A DNA stretch of 64,000 nt from assembly GCA_035718275.1 (NCBI GenBank), contig DASTHI010000014.1, positions 1 through 64,000 of the forward strand, written 5' to 3'. The stretch comes from Pseudolabrys sp035718275. GTDB taxonomy: Bacteria > Pseudomonadota > Alphaproteobacteria > Rhizobiales > Xanthobacteraceae. Numbering within the stretch: the stretch's first letter is position 1; each line of letters opens with the position of its first letter. The position numbers and the translations under genes were made by a program. Under the pieces are notes generated by a model. It searched no databases. It was given only the letters and a program-made list of their open reading frames with translations, and was not told where the DNA came from. Shown one piece after another: positions 44,541 to 52,733 of the stretch.

Positions 44541-44624
44541 TTTATTCTTTTCGTTGGATTTCCGATCAATAATACCGATATGGCGCCGTCGTCCAAAAGC
44601 CTTCCGCAAGCCAATTTTGGGGAT

Positions 44625-45065
44625 TTACTGGAATGATTGGACGGACCGGAACTTGGCGACGACCTCGTCCGGGATGGGCGCTCCGGCGATCCTTTCCGGG
44701 TCCTCCTTGCTGCGAACCGCCCATACCCTGGTTTCGCTGCCTTCGACGGTCAGTTCACCGTTGGCGGCGAGGCGATGCTCGACATCAAAGCTGGAGCGGC
44801 GAATTTCGCCCATCCACGACGTGATCTCGACGGAGTCGCCGAATTTCGTCGGCCTGATGAAATTTGCCTGCACGTCGACAAGTGGAATCCCCACGATGCC
44901 GAACATGGTCGAGAGCCGGTGCGGTTCTACCCCGAGCGCCGCCTGAAAGAGCCGCCACGTGCTCACATCGAACATCTCGAAGAAACGGCCGTTGAACACG
45001 ATGCCGGCCGGATCGCACTGACCCCATTCGATGGTTAACCGCCTCGTGTAGGTAAATCCCGCCAC
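44625..45065 (-). CDS. 4-Hydroxybenzoyl-CoA-thioesterase-like hotdog protein
   Basis: 146 residues. GTG at 45065 has GGAG six nt upstream and gives the family length; an ATG at 45113 would add 16 residues. The catalytic-Asp motif IEWGQCDPAGIVFNGRFFEMFD is that of the Pseudomonas 4HBT family. It hydrolyses aryl-CoA esters and, in this setting, could release CoA from excess 4-hydroxybenzoyl-CoA or benzoyl-CoA. It is 118 bp upstream of hcrC in the same direction and may share its transcript. Confidence 0.85.
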   Translation of the reverse strand: MAGFTYTRRLTIEWGQCDPAGIVFNGRFFEMFDVSTWRLFQAALGVEPHRLSTMFGIVGIPLVDVQANFIRPTKFGDSVEITSWMGEIRRSSFDVEHRLAANGELTVEGSETRVWAVRSKEDPERIAGAPIPDEVVAKFRSVQSFQ

Positions 45066-45140
45066 ATCATTCTCCGCTTTGCGGCACTTCGCGTTATAGC
45101 GCAGCCCTGTCATCTGTCACTGCCGACTCTAACGATAGGC

Positions 45141-45863
45141 CTAGAGCTGCGCCTTTGGTTTCTTTGCTTTCTTCTTTCGCGGGTCCGGCCACTCGACAAC
45201 CTTCTGTGACAACAATTCAACTCGTGAGGACCGTCGGCGTTGGCGTACCACGTGCGCCGGCGCAATTGGCAGATGCGGCGACGTATCGAGCTCGACAAGA
45301 AGCCAGTCCAGATCCTCGGTCGCAACCACCCAGCTTTGCGGTGCGTAGCGGGTGAGCGAAAATGGCCGCGAATATGACAGCATCGATTTCTTTCCCCCAG
45401 GCAGACAATATTCGTGCGCATACGTCATCGCGAGTTCGCGCACGCTGCGGTAGATCGGATCGCGCCAACGCAAAATGGCATGATTGGTCTTGCTGATGGC
45501 ACCCCAGAGTCCGTGTTCGCGGAATAATGCGATGATGTGATCCTGGTCGCTCGGCAGCGCGCGGATGTCCATCAGCAGCGGACGTCTGCCGTGATAGGCC
45601 AGCACAGCAGCGGCGAATATTGCGCCTTCAGCGCAATGCGCCATGCGCGTGTCGATCACCCGGCGCGGCGACATCGCCGTGTCGCCATCGAGACCAAAAT
45701 TAACCGGCAGCTGGTCGAGAAAATCCTGGATCTTGTTCGGCGTATCAAGACGCTCGAACAGCCGATGTTCGGCGGCGCTCAGCAGCATGCGCAGCTTGCG
45801 TTGATAGGCGAACATCAGCGCACGGAAAATGTGAGAGTGAGCGACATCTTCGCTGTTTTGCAT
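45141..45863 (-). CDS. Transglutaminase-like unknown protein
   Basis: 240 residues. The central part MAHCAEGAIFAAAVLAYHGRRPLLMDIRAL followed by DHIIALFREHGLWGAISKTNH has Cys, Asp and His in the order and approximate spacing of a transglutaminase/papain-like fold (Cys at a helix start, then a strand, then His). The C-terminal tail is basic (RKKKAKKPKAQL). Family not identified; function unknown. Confidence 0.6.
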   Translation of the reverse strand: MQNSEDVAHSHIFRALMFAYQRKLRMLLSAAEHRLFERLDTPNKIQDFLDQLPVNFGLDGDTAMSPRRVIDTRMAHCAEGAIFAAAVLAYHGRRPLLMDIRALPSDQDHIIALFREHGLWGAISKTNHAILRWRDPIYRSVRELAMTYAHEYCLPGGKKSMLSYSRPFSLTRYAPQSWVVATEDLDWLLVELDTSPHLPIAPAHVVRQRRRSSRVELLSQKVVEWPDPRKKKAKKPKAQL

Positions 45864-46041
45864 ACGTTAATTCAGGATTCGAGCGTTAGCAGCGTTCTCC
45901 ACAACTAAGGGTCAAGGGGAAAATGTTGTGCGCCAAGCGCAGTCCGAAAGCAGATTCCTTCTTATTTGCTGGGACTTATTGCGCTTCCGGAGAATTGGCT
46001 CCTACTTAACGGGTTCTGATTGAGCGCATGGGACCAGGCCG

Positions 46042-46161
46042 ATGTCCGATTTTTCGCCTAAGCCCGAACGTGTTTCCGGCATGGAAGCCTGGGCGCTGGC
46101 GCTTGCGGCGGCTTTGGTCGCGCTGATCACCATCGGCATCGTGCCGCATGGGCATTGGTAG
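46042..46161 (+). CDS. 39-residue single-helix membrane peptide upstream of cysJ
   Basis: ATG at 46042, TAG at 46159-46161, 10 bp before the cysJ start. The peptide starts MSDFSPKPERVSGMEAW, then one strongly hydrophobic segment of about 20 residues (LALAAALVALITIGIV) and ends PHGHW. Coding is supported by the third-position GC bias and by the tight link to cysJ. Function unknown; may be a small regulator or a membrane anchor for the sulfite reductase complex. Confidence 0.5.
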   Translation: MSDFSPKPERVSGMEAWALALAAALVALITIGIVPHGHW

Positions 46162-46171
46162 GAGCGCTCCG

Positions 46172-47917
46172 ATGTCGCCGATACCAAAGACCGCGCCTTT
46201 CGCCGACGAGGAGATTGACCTCCTCAATCGCGTGGTCGGCACCGCTACGCCGGTCCAGCGGGCCTGGCTCGCCGGATTCCTGGCGGGGATCGATGCCTCG
46301 TCGGGCGGCGCATTGTCGGTTCAACCAGCAGCGCCAACGCGCCCGGCCGAGCCCCTGACAATCGTTTATGCGAGCGAATCTGGGAATTCGGAAAAGCTCG
46401 CCGGCGACATCGCCAAAGCGGCACGCAAGAACGGTCTCAAGCCGAGCGTGATCGACATGGCGGATCTCGAATTGTCCGCCCTTTCGTCCGCCAAGAAGCT
46501 CGTTTTCATCGCCGCGACTTGGGGCGAGGGGGATCCGCCCGCGCGCGCCGTGCGGGCTTATAACGAATTGATGGGCGAAGCCGCGCCGCGTCTCGACGGT
46601 GTGGAATTCGGTGTGCTGGCGCTGGGCGACACGGCCTATGTCGAGTTCTGCGCAATAGGCAAGAAGATCGACGAGCGTCTCGCCGCACTTGGCGGAAAGC
46701 GTGTCATCGACCGCGTCGATTGTGATCTTGATTTCAGCGAACCTGCCGCACGCTGGATTGACGATGCGGTGAAAGCGCTGACTCCGCCGAACGCTGGCGG
46801 CCGCGTCATTGAGGTCGATTTCGGTGGCAAGCCGGTTGCAGCCGCGAACAACGACATCATCGAAGCCGAGATCACGGAGCATGTCGATCTTAATTCCTCG
46901 CGCTCGGACAAGGAGACGATCCACCTGGCCCTCTCGTTCGAGAACGGCGCACCCGCGTATGAGCCCGGGGATTCGCTCGATCTTTATCCCGAAAACGATC
47001 CGGCCTATGTCGATGAGCTGCTCAGGATTGCCGGGCTTGCGGGTGACGAGAAGCTGCGCAGCGACTTCATCAAATCGCGCGACGTGACCACGCTTTCGCT
47101 CAAGACTGTCGAGACATACGCTGAGAAAACAGGTCATCAATATGTCAAGGCACTGATCGCCGACGGTCAGGCACGCGAATGGATTGCCGGCCGCCAGCTG
47201 ATTGATCTCATCGCAACATTTCCCATCGCGCTTGACCCCGAAAAGCTGCGCTCGCTGACGAGGCCACTGGCGCCGCGCGCCTATTCGATTGCATCGTCGC
47301 GCCGGGAAGTCGGTGACGAGGCGCACCTGCTCGTCTCGGCCGTGCGCTATGAGAGCCATGGCCGCGCGCGCAAGGGCGTCGCTTCGAACTATGTTGCCGA
47401 GCACCTCACCAAAGGCGGCCATGTGCGGGTAAAGCTCAAGCCCAATAGGCATTTCGCCCTGCCAGCGACTGACAGGGACATCATCATGGTCGGCCCTGGC
47501 ACGGGCGTCGCGCCGTTCCGCGCCTTCGTGCAGGAACGCCGCGCGACCCAAGCGAGTGGCCGCAGCTGGCTGTTCTTCGGTGATCGCACCTTCACTCACG
47601 ACTTCCTCTACCAGCTCGACTGGCAGGAGGCGCTCAAGGATGGCGCGCTGACGCGCATGGACGTTGCCTTCTCACGCGACACGCCGGAGAAGATCTATGT
47701 CCAGCACAAACTGTGGGACCGCCGCGCGGAGCTCATCGAATGGCTGGACGGCGGCGCGTACTTCTACGTGTGTGGCGACGCCAAAGCGATGGCGAAAGAT
47801 GTGCGCACTATGCTGGTGCGCGCCTATGGAGACGTAAAAGCTCTGTCTGCAGATGCGGCCGAGCAGGCTGTGGTCACATTGGAGCGCGAAAAGCGCTATC
47901 TGCAAGATACGTACTGA
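46172..47917 (+). CDS. cysJ: Sulfite reductase flavoprotein subunit (CysJ-like)
   Basis: 581 residues, AGGAG seven nt before the ATG. Flavodoxin domain (IVYASESGNSEKLAGDIAKAARKNG; FIAATWGEGDPPARA), then the FAD/connecting domain (APRAYSIASSRREVGDEAHLLVSAVRY, with R-x-Y-S), then the NADPH domain (MVGPGTGVAPFRAFVQER; FYVCGDAKAMAKDV) and the final aromatic (YLQDTY). Moves electrons from NADPH through FAD and FMN to CysI for sulfite to sulfide reduction. Confidence 0.92.
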   Translation: MSPIPKTAPFADEEIDLLNRVVGTATPVQRAWLAGFLAGIDASSGGALSVQPAAPTRPAEPLTIVYASESGNSEKLAGDIAKAARKNGLKPSVIDMADLELSALSSAKKLVFIAATWGEGDPPARAVRAYNELMGEAAPRLDGVEFGVLALGDTAYVEFCAIGKKIDERLAALGGKRVIDRVDCDLDFSEPAARWIDDAVKALTPPNAGGRVIEVDFGGKPVAAANNDIIEAEITEHVDLNSSRSDKETIHLALSFENGAPAYEPGDSLDLYPENDPAYVDELLRIAGLAGDEKLRSDFIKSRDVTTLSLKTVETYAEKTGHQYVKALIADGQAREWIAGRQLIDLIATFPIALDPEKLRSLTRPLAPRAYSIASSRREVGDEAHLLVSAVRYESHGRARKGVASNYVAEHLTKGGHVRVKLKPNRHFALPATDRDIIMVGPGTGVAPFRAFVQERRATQASGRSWLFFGDRTFTHDFLYQLDWQEALKDGALTRMDVAFSRDTPEKIYVQHKLWDRRAELIEWLDGGAYFYVCGDAKAMAKDVRTMLVRAYGDVKALSADAAEQAVVTLEREKRYLQDTY

Positions 47918-47924
47918 TCACGGA

Positions 47925-48030
47925 TCCTTAATCCGCGACGCTCGAAGTCGCGAACCGGAATCCAGAATTATGGCAGTACGTAGGTCTGCTCTTAGTTGCT
48001 TTGCGAGCGTGCGCCGGGAATGACGAGGTA
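47925..48030. repeat. Bradyrhizobium-type palindromic repeat between cysJ and cysI
   Basis: Minus-strand reading: CGTCATTCCCGGCGCACGC near 48030 and GGATTCCGGTTCGCGACTTCGAG near 47950. This is the pattern of the abundant intergenic palindromes of bradyrhizobia, here partly decayed. It sits between two genes of one operon and also produces a false reading frame (…SGFRFATS). Confidence 0.55.
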
Positions 48031-48039
48031 ATACGAAAA

Positions 48040-49752
48040 ATGCCTGACGAATTGTCGCGCAACGAGCGGATCAAGGAAGCGAGCCAATATCTGCGTGGCA
48101 CGCTCGAGCAGGGTCTGCGCGACGAGATTACCGGCGCCATCGTCGAGGACGACGCCCAGCTGGTGAAATTCCACGGCATGTATTTGCAGGATGATCGTGA
48201 TTTACGGCCCGAGCGCACGCGCAAGAAGATGGAGAAGGCGTTTGCGTTCATGATCCGCGTGCGCATCCCAGGCGGAGTGCTTACGCCGCAGCAGTGGCTC
48301 ATGCTGGATAAGCTCGCCCGCGATTACGGGAACGGGACGATGCGCCTCACCACAAGACAAACGGTGCAGCTGCACGGCGTCATCAAGTCCAATTTGAAGG
48401 CGACGCTGAAGGCGATCGACACAGTCCTCCTTAATTCAATTGCAGCCTGTGGCGACATCAACCGCAATGTCATGTGCAACGTGCTGCCGGAGCAGTCGCA
48501 CGCGCATGCGGCGGCGATCGCGCTGGCTCGGTCAATCTCCGATCATCTGCTGCCGCATACGGCGGCTTATCGCGAGATCTGGCTCGATGGCGTGCGCATT
48601 GCCGGTGGCGAGGAGGAAGCAACAGAGCCGATCTACGGCAAGACTTACCTGCCGCGCAAATTCAAGATCGTGGTCGCGGTGCCGCCGTCGAACGATGTCG
48701 ACGTGTTCGCGCACGATCTCGGCTATATCGCGATCACGGATGAGACAGGCAAGATCGCCGGTTGGAACGTAACCGTCGGCGGCGGAATGGGAATGACGCA
48801 TGGGGAGCCCGAAACCTATCCGCGCGTGGCCGAGGTGATGGGCTTCTGCCGCACCGAAGATGTGGTGAAAGTCTCGGAGGCGGTGGTCACGGTCCAGCGG
48901 GACTGGGGCGACCGCAAGAACCGCAAGCACGCGCGGCTCAAATATACGATCGAGGATCGCGGACTCAGTGCGTTCCGTGCAGAGGTTGAGAAGCGCGCGG
49001 GCATCCAGCTTTCGCCGGCAAAACCGTACACATTCACATCGACCGGCGACCGTTACGGCTGGACCGAGGGGGTCGACGGAAGCGGTCATCTCACCTTGTT
49101 TGTGCAGAACGGGCGGGTGCGTGATGTGCCTGGTGCCCAACAGCAAAGCGCGCTGCGCAAAATCGCAGAGATGCACGATTACGATTTCCGAATCACGCCG
49201 AACCAGAACCTGGTCATCTCAAACGTGCCGACACACCTGCAGGCCGAAGTCGAGCGCCTTGCTCGCGAGGCGGGCCTGTTGGCGCCCTGGTCAGGGCTGC
49301 GGCGCAATTCGATGGCTTGCGTCGCGCTGCCGACCTGCGGTCTCGCGCTGGCCGAAAGCGAGCGCTATCTGCCCACGCTGCTCGATGCACTTGATGAGAA
49401 GCTCGCCCTTCATGGGCTGTCGGCCGACAACATTGTTATTCGCATGACTGGTTGCCCGAACGGCTGCGCACGGCCTTATCTCGCTGAGATTGGCCTCGTG
49501 GGAAAAGGGCCTGGCCGTTACAACCTGTATCTCGGCGCCGCCTTTGACGGCACGCGCATGAACAAACTCTACGCGGAAGATCTCGATCACGCCGGCATCG
49601 TCGCCGCATTGGAACCGTTATTCGCAGAATACGCCAAGGCGCGGCAGAAGGATGAGCGGTTTGGCGACTACCTGATCCGGGCAGGCCACGTCGCAAAGTC
49701 GGAAAACGGTGCTCAATTCCACGCCAATACGGGCAAGCAAAAAGCAGCGTGA
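48040..49752 (+). CDS. cysI: Sulfite reductase hemoprotein subunit (CysI-like)
   Basis: 570 residues. Siroheme and [4Fe-4S] ligands are visible: ACVALPTCGLALAES and TGCPNGCARPYLAEIGLVGKGPGRYNLYLG, the C-x5-C...C-x3-C pattern of the sulfite/nitrite reductase family. N-terminal Arg-rich substrate region MRLTTRQTVQLHGV. Reduces sulfite to sulfide with electrons from CysJ. The ATG at 48040 gives the usual start SRNERIKEASQYLRGT. Ends by overlapping the cysG start. Confidence 0.93.
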   Translation: MPDELSRNERIKEASQYLRGTLEQGLRDEITGAIVEDDAQLVKFHGMYLQDDRDLRPERTRKKMEKAFAFMIRVRIPGGVLTPQQWLMLDKLARDYGNGTMRLTTRQTVQLHGVIKSNLKATLKAIDTVLLNSIAACGDINRNVMCNVLPEQSHAHAAAIALARSISDHLLPHTAAYREIWLDGVRIAGGEEEATEPIYGKTYLPRKFKIVVAVPPSNDVDVFAHDLGYIAITDETGKIAGWNVTVGGGMGMTHGEPETYPRVAEVMGFCRTEDVVKVSEAVVTVQRDWGDRKNRKHARLKYTIEDRGLSAFRAEVEKRAGIQLSPAKPYTFTSTGDRYGWTEGVDGSGHLTLFVQNGRVRDVPGAQQQSALRKIAEMHDYDFRITPNQNLVISNVPTHLQAEVERLAREAGLLAPWSGLRRNSMACVALPTCGLALAESERYLPTLLDALDEKLALHGLSADNIVIRMTGCPNGCARPYLAEIGLVGKGPGRYNLYLGAAFDGTRMNKLYAEDLDHAGIVAALEPLFAEYAKARQKDERFGDYLIRAGHVAKSENGAQFHANTGKQKAA

Positions 49753-51206
49753 TGGGATCTCGCAGCCCTCAGGATACCGCGACACCGCGACTTGGCGCGC
49801 TCGCGAGACTGCCCATTTTTCTTTCGCTTGAGGGTAAGCGCGCGCTCGTTGCTGGCGGGAGCTCGGCGGCAGCCTGGAAGGCGGAGTTGCTCTCGGCCTC
49901 GGGTGCGCGCGTTGACGTTTATGCAGCCGACATCTGTGATGAGCTGCAGCAGCTCGCGGCGGATCCGCCGCGCGGAGCTATTACCATCCACCGATGCCCG
50001 TGGTCTCCTGAGCAGCTGGAAAATGCGGTCGTGGCCATTGGCGCGTTTGATGACAACGAAGCTGCCGCCGTATTTGCATCGGCCTCGCGCGCCGCCGGCG
50101 TGCCGGTGAACGTCATAGACAAGCCCGCACTGTGTGATTTCTCCTTCGGCGCCATCGTCAACCGCTCGCCTTTGGTGATCGGAATCTCAACCGATGGTGC
50201 CGCGCCTGTCTTTGCTCAAGCGATCCGCGGAAAGCTCGAGGCAATGCTGCCGAAAGGCTTTGCGGATTGGGCGGCCGCCGCGGCGCGCTGGCGCGACGCG
50301 CTCAAGCTGGCGGGGCTCTCGTTTGCCGCGCGGCGCAGCTTCTGGCAGATCTTCACCGCGCATGCGGTGGCAAATCCAGAGCATGCACCCCTGCAGGCCG
50401 ACTTTGACCGCTTTGTTGCCGAAGTGAAGGGTTTTGGAGCGGGTGTCGAGAGCGGATCTGTGACTTTGGTCGGCGCGGGACCTGGTGACCCCGAACTGCT
50501 GACTCTTCGTGCCGTGCGCGCGCTGCAGTCGGCGGACGTGATCTTGTTCGATCACCTGGTGTCGCCCGAGGTGATGGATTTCGCGCGCCGCGAAGCAAGA
50601 AAGATGCTGGTGGGGAAAACCGGCTTTGGGCCATCCTGCAGGCAGGAGGACATCAACAACCTCATGGTGGGGCTGGCCAAGCAGGGCAAACGCGTCGTGC
50701 GGCTGAAGGGCGGCGACCCATTGATTTTCGCACGCGCGGCAGAGGAGATCGCCGCCTGCGAAACGGCTAACATCGCCGTCGATGTGGTGCCGGGCATCAC
50801 CTCGGTGCAGGGGGCGGCGGCACGCCTTGGATTGCCGCTGACGGATCGCAAGAGAGCGCGTCGGCTGCAATACGTCACAGGTCATGCGAAACATGGCGGT
50901 CTGCCAGCCGATCTGGATTGGAAGAGCCTAGGCGATCCGGCGACGACGACGGCGATTTTCATGCCGACACGGACGCTGGCCACGTTGGCGGAGAGGGCGA
51001 TCGCCGAGGGTCTTGATCCGCGCACGCCCGCACTGGCGATTTCACGTGCCACACGTCCCGATCAGGCCATCGTTACAGCCTCCATTGCTGAGCTTCCGGA
51101 GCGGTTTGCCGAAGCCGGATTGCCTGGCCCGGTTCTGATCTTGATCGGAAAAACCATGACACCCGCGACCGTTGCGGATTCGCGGCGCTCGGCCAAGACG
51201 GCCTGA
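49752..51206 (+). CDS. cysG: Siroheme synthase (CysG-like, bifunctional)
   Basis: 484 residues. N-terminal precorrin-2 dehydrogenase/ferrochelatase part (LEGKRALVAGGSSAAAWKAELLSASGARVDVYA), C-terminal uroporphyrinogen-III methyltransferase (VTLVGAGPGDPELLTLRAVRALQSADVILFDHLVSPEV; RLKGGDPLIFARAAEEI; VVPGITSVQGAAARLGLPLTDR). Makes siroheme for CysI; the TGATG overlap with cysI ties the two together. GTG 49749 is an alternative start. Confidence 0.93.
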   Translation: MGSRSPQDTATPRLGALARLPIFLSLEGKRALVAGGSSAAAWKAELLSASGARVDVYAADICDELQQLAADPPRGAITIHRCPWSPEQLENAVVAIGAFDDNEAAAVFASASRAAGVPVNVIDKPALCDFSFGAIVNRSPLVIGISTDGAAPVFAQAIRGKLEAMLPKGFADWAAAAARWRDALKLAGLSFAARRSFWQIFTAHAVANPEHAPLQADFDRFVAEVKGFGAGVESGSVTLVGAGPGDPELLTLRAVRALQSADVILFDHLVSPEVMDFARREARKMLVGKTGFGPSCRQEDINNLMVGLAKQGKRVVRLKGGDPLIFARAAEEIAACETANIAVDVVPGITSVQGAAARLGLPLTDRKRARRLQYVTGHAKHGGLPADLDWKSLGDPATTTAIFMPTRTLATLAERAIAEGLDPRTPALAISRATRPDQAIVTASIAELPERFAEAGLPGPVLILIGKTMTPATVADSRRSAKTA

Positions 51207-51220
51207 ACATAAAAGCAATA

Positions 51221-51979
51221 TCAGCGCACGCTGTAGCGGATCGGCACGACGATCGGGATTTGCGCTCCCGATAATTCTGCGGGCGGCGGCGGCATTGGAG
51301 ATGCACGCTCGGCCAAGGCCAGGGTCTCGCGATCGAGCACGCGGGAGCCTGAGCTGTGCACGATGCGGGCACGATGCACGTGGCCGTTGCGATCGACACT
51401 GAATGCCAACTGGGCGACTCCTTGCTCGCCGCGTTGCTGTGCTTCCGGAGGATAGCGCTTATATCGTTCCAGACGTGCGACCAATGCGGATTTCCAGCTC
51501 GGAAGCGCATTAGAAATCTGTGACGTGCTGCCGGGTGCCGGGGCCATCGCATGCTTTCGCCGCTCCTCCACGACGCTCGGAGCCGAAGCGATACGCTGAT
51601 GCTTGTTGTCCGGACGTGCCTGCCGCGACTTTTCCGGGGCGATCGTGGCCGCCGGCAACTCCGCTTCTTTTGCCACCTCAAGCTTCGTTTCAATCTTATC
51701 GATCGGCTTTTTCGGTTCGTGATCTGGTTTGGCTTCCGCTTGCTGGACTTCCGGCGGCATTGCGGCGGGCGGAAGTTTCGGGGCGACCGGTACTGGTGCC
51801 AGTTCAATGATGATCGCGGGCGCGGTCGCGACGATGTCGGGGGAGTCGTTTAACTGAAACAGCGCCACCGCTGCAGCAGCATGAAGCGTGCCTGCAAGCA
51901 TAAGGCAGAGGGACCAGCGCATGGCGTCGGGCCAGCGGCGAACAGCATTGGGGTCCCGTACTGCAATCATCGGGTTCAC
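51221..51979 (-). CDS. TonB-family protein
   Basis: 252 residues. N-terminal membrane helix (MRWSLCLMLAGTLHAAAAVALF), a Pro/Glu/Lys-rich periplasm-spanning part, and a C-terminal TonB domain (WKSALVARLERYKRYPPEAQQRGEQGVAQLAFSVDRNGHVHRARIVHSSGS). Transmits proton-motive energy to outer-membrane receptors. No ExbB/ExbD or receptor gene is near, so its partner is unknown. Convergent with cysG, 14 bp apart. Confidence 0.88.
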   Translation of the reverse strand: MNPMIAVRDPNAVRRWPDAMRWSLCLMLAGTLHAAAAVALFQLNDSPDIVATAPAIIIELAPVPVAPKLPPAAMPPEVQQAEAKPDHEPKKPIDKIETKLEVAKEAELPAATIAPEKSRQARPDNKHQRIASAPSVVEERRKHAMAPAPGSTSQISNALPSWKSALVARLERYKRYPPEAQQRGEQGVAQLAFSVDRNGHVHRARIVHSSGSRVLDRETLALAERASPMPPPPAELSGAQIPIVVPIRYSVR

Positions 51980-52151
51980 TTATCCGACCCCCGTCAGTTT
52001 AGCGCAACTGCCGATCCCAGTGACCACATTTGCGACGTCTATCCAAGCAGTGCTGTCAAGATGTCAGGCCTGCGCCGTCACCGATTGAAATGCGCAAGCG
52101 TTTCTGGGCATGGTCCGGTTTCTGACAATCATCTTCGAGGATCTCAATTCC

Positions 52152-52676
52152 ATGTCTTTCACCATGTCTCAAGCCTGCCTGCCGGTTTTCGAGATCGGCC
52201 TCAATGCCCTGAGGGCCGTGCTCGACAAGGCCGCCACCCACGCCTCGGCCAAGAAAATAGATCCTTTTGTGCTGCTGGGATGGCGACTTGCACCGGACAT
52301 GTTTCCGTTAGCGCGCCAGGTTCAGGTTGTATGCGATCAGGCCAAGAACGGAAGTGCGAGGCTGGCCGGAATCGAGCCGCCTAGGTTCGAGGATACCGAA
52401 ACGACGATCGACCAATTGAAGGAAAGAATTGCCAAGACCTTAGCTTTCCTGAAGTCGCTCGATAGCAAGGCTATCGACGCATCGTCCGATCGGGAAATCA
52501 ATTTCCCACTGGGGCAGAGCAATAAGGGGCAGATGAAAGGTGCGGATTATCTCAATCATTTCGTGCTACCGAATTTTTATTTCCACCTGACGGCCGCTTA
52601 TGCGGTTGTACGGAATTTTGGTGTCGATGTAGGCAAGCGCGACTTCCTCGGTGCAATTCCGCTCAAGCGCATCTAG
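52152..52676 (+). CDS. DUF1993 protein
   Basis: 174 residues. The pattern CLPVFEIGLNALRAVLDKAATHASAKKIDPFVLLGWRLAPDMFPLARQVQVVCDQAK...NHFVLPNFYFHLTAAYAVVRNFGVDVGKRDFLG is that of DUF1993, a DinB-like four-helix family. The DinB-like His residues are partly present (FYFHLTAAY). No function known. The hairpin at 52689 follows. Confidence 0.85.
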   Translation: MSFTMSQACLPVFEIGLNALRAVLDKAATHASAKKIDPFVLLGWRLAPDMFPLARQVQVVCDQAKNGSARLAGIEPPRFEDTETTIDQLKERIAKTLAFLKSLDSKAIDASSDREINFPLGQSNKGQMKGADYLNHFVLPNFYFHLTAAYAVVRNFGVDVGKRDFLGAIPLKRI

Positions 52677-52688
52677 CTGCGAATACAA

Positions 52689-52715
52689 AATGCCCCGGGG
52701 AGACCCCGGGGCATT
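52689..52715. terminator. Strong bidirectional terminator hairpin
   Basis: Perfect 12-bp stem AATGCCCCGGGG / CCCCGGGGCATT with a 3-nt loop between convergent genes (DUF1993 and the binding protein). T-rich bases are few, but stem strength and position support termination. Confidence 0.75.
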
Positions 52716-52733
52716 CGACAATCTCGCAAACTC

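Noticed and set aside
44554..44569. FNR/HbaR-type box TTGGAT-TTCC-GATCAA upstream of hcrC
   Set aside because: It departs from TTGAT-N4-ATCAA and is not symmetric; too weak to claim.
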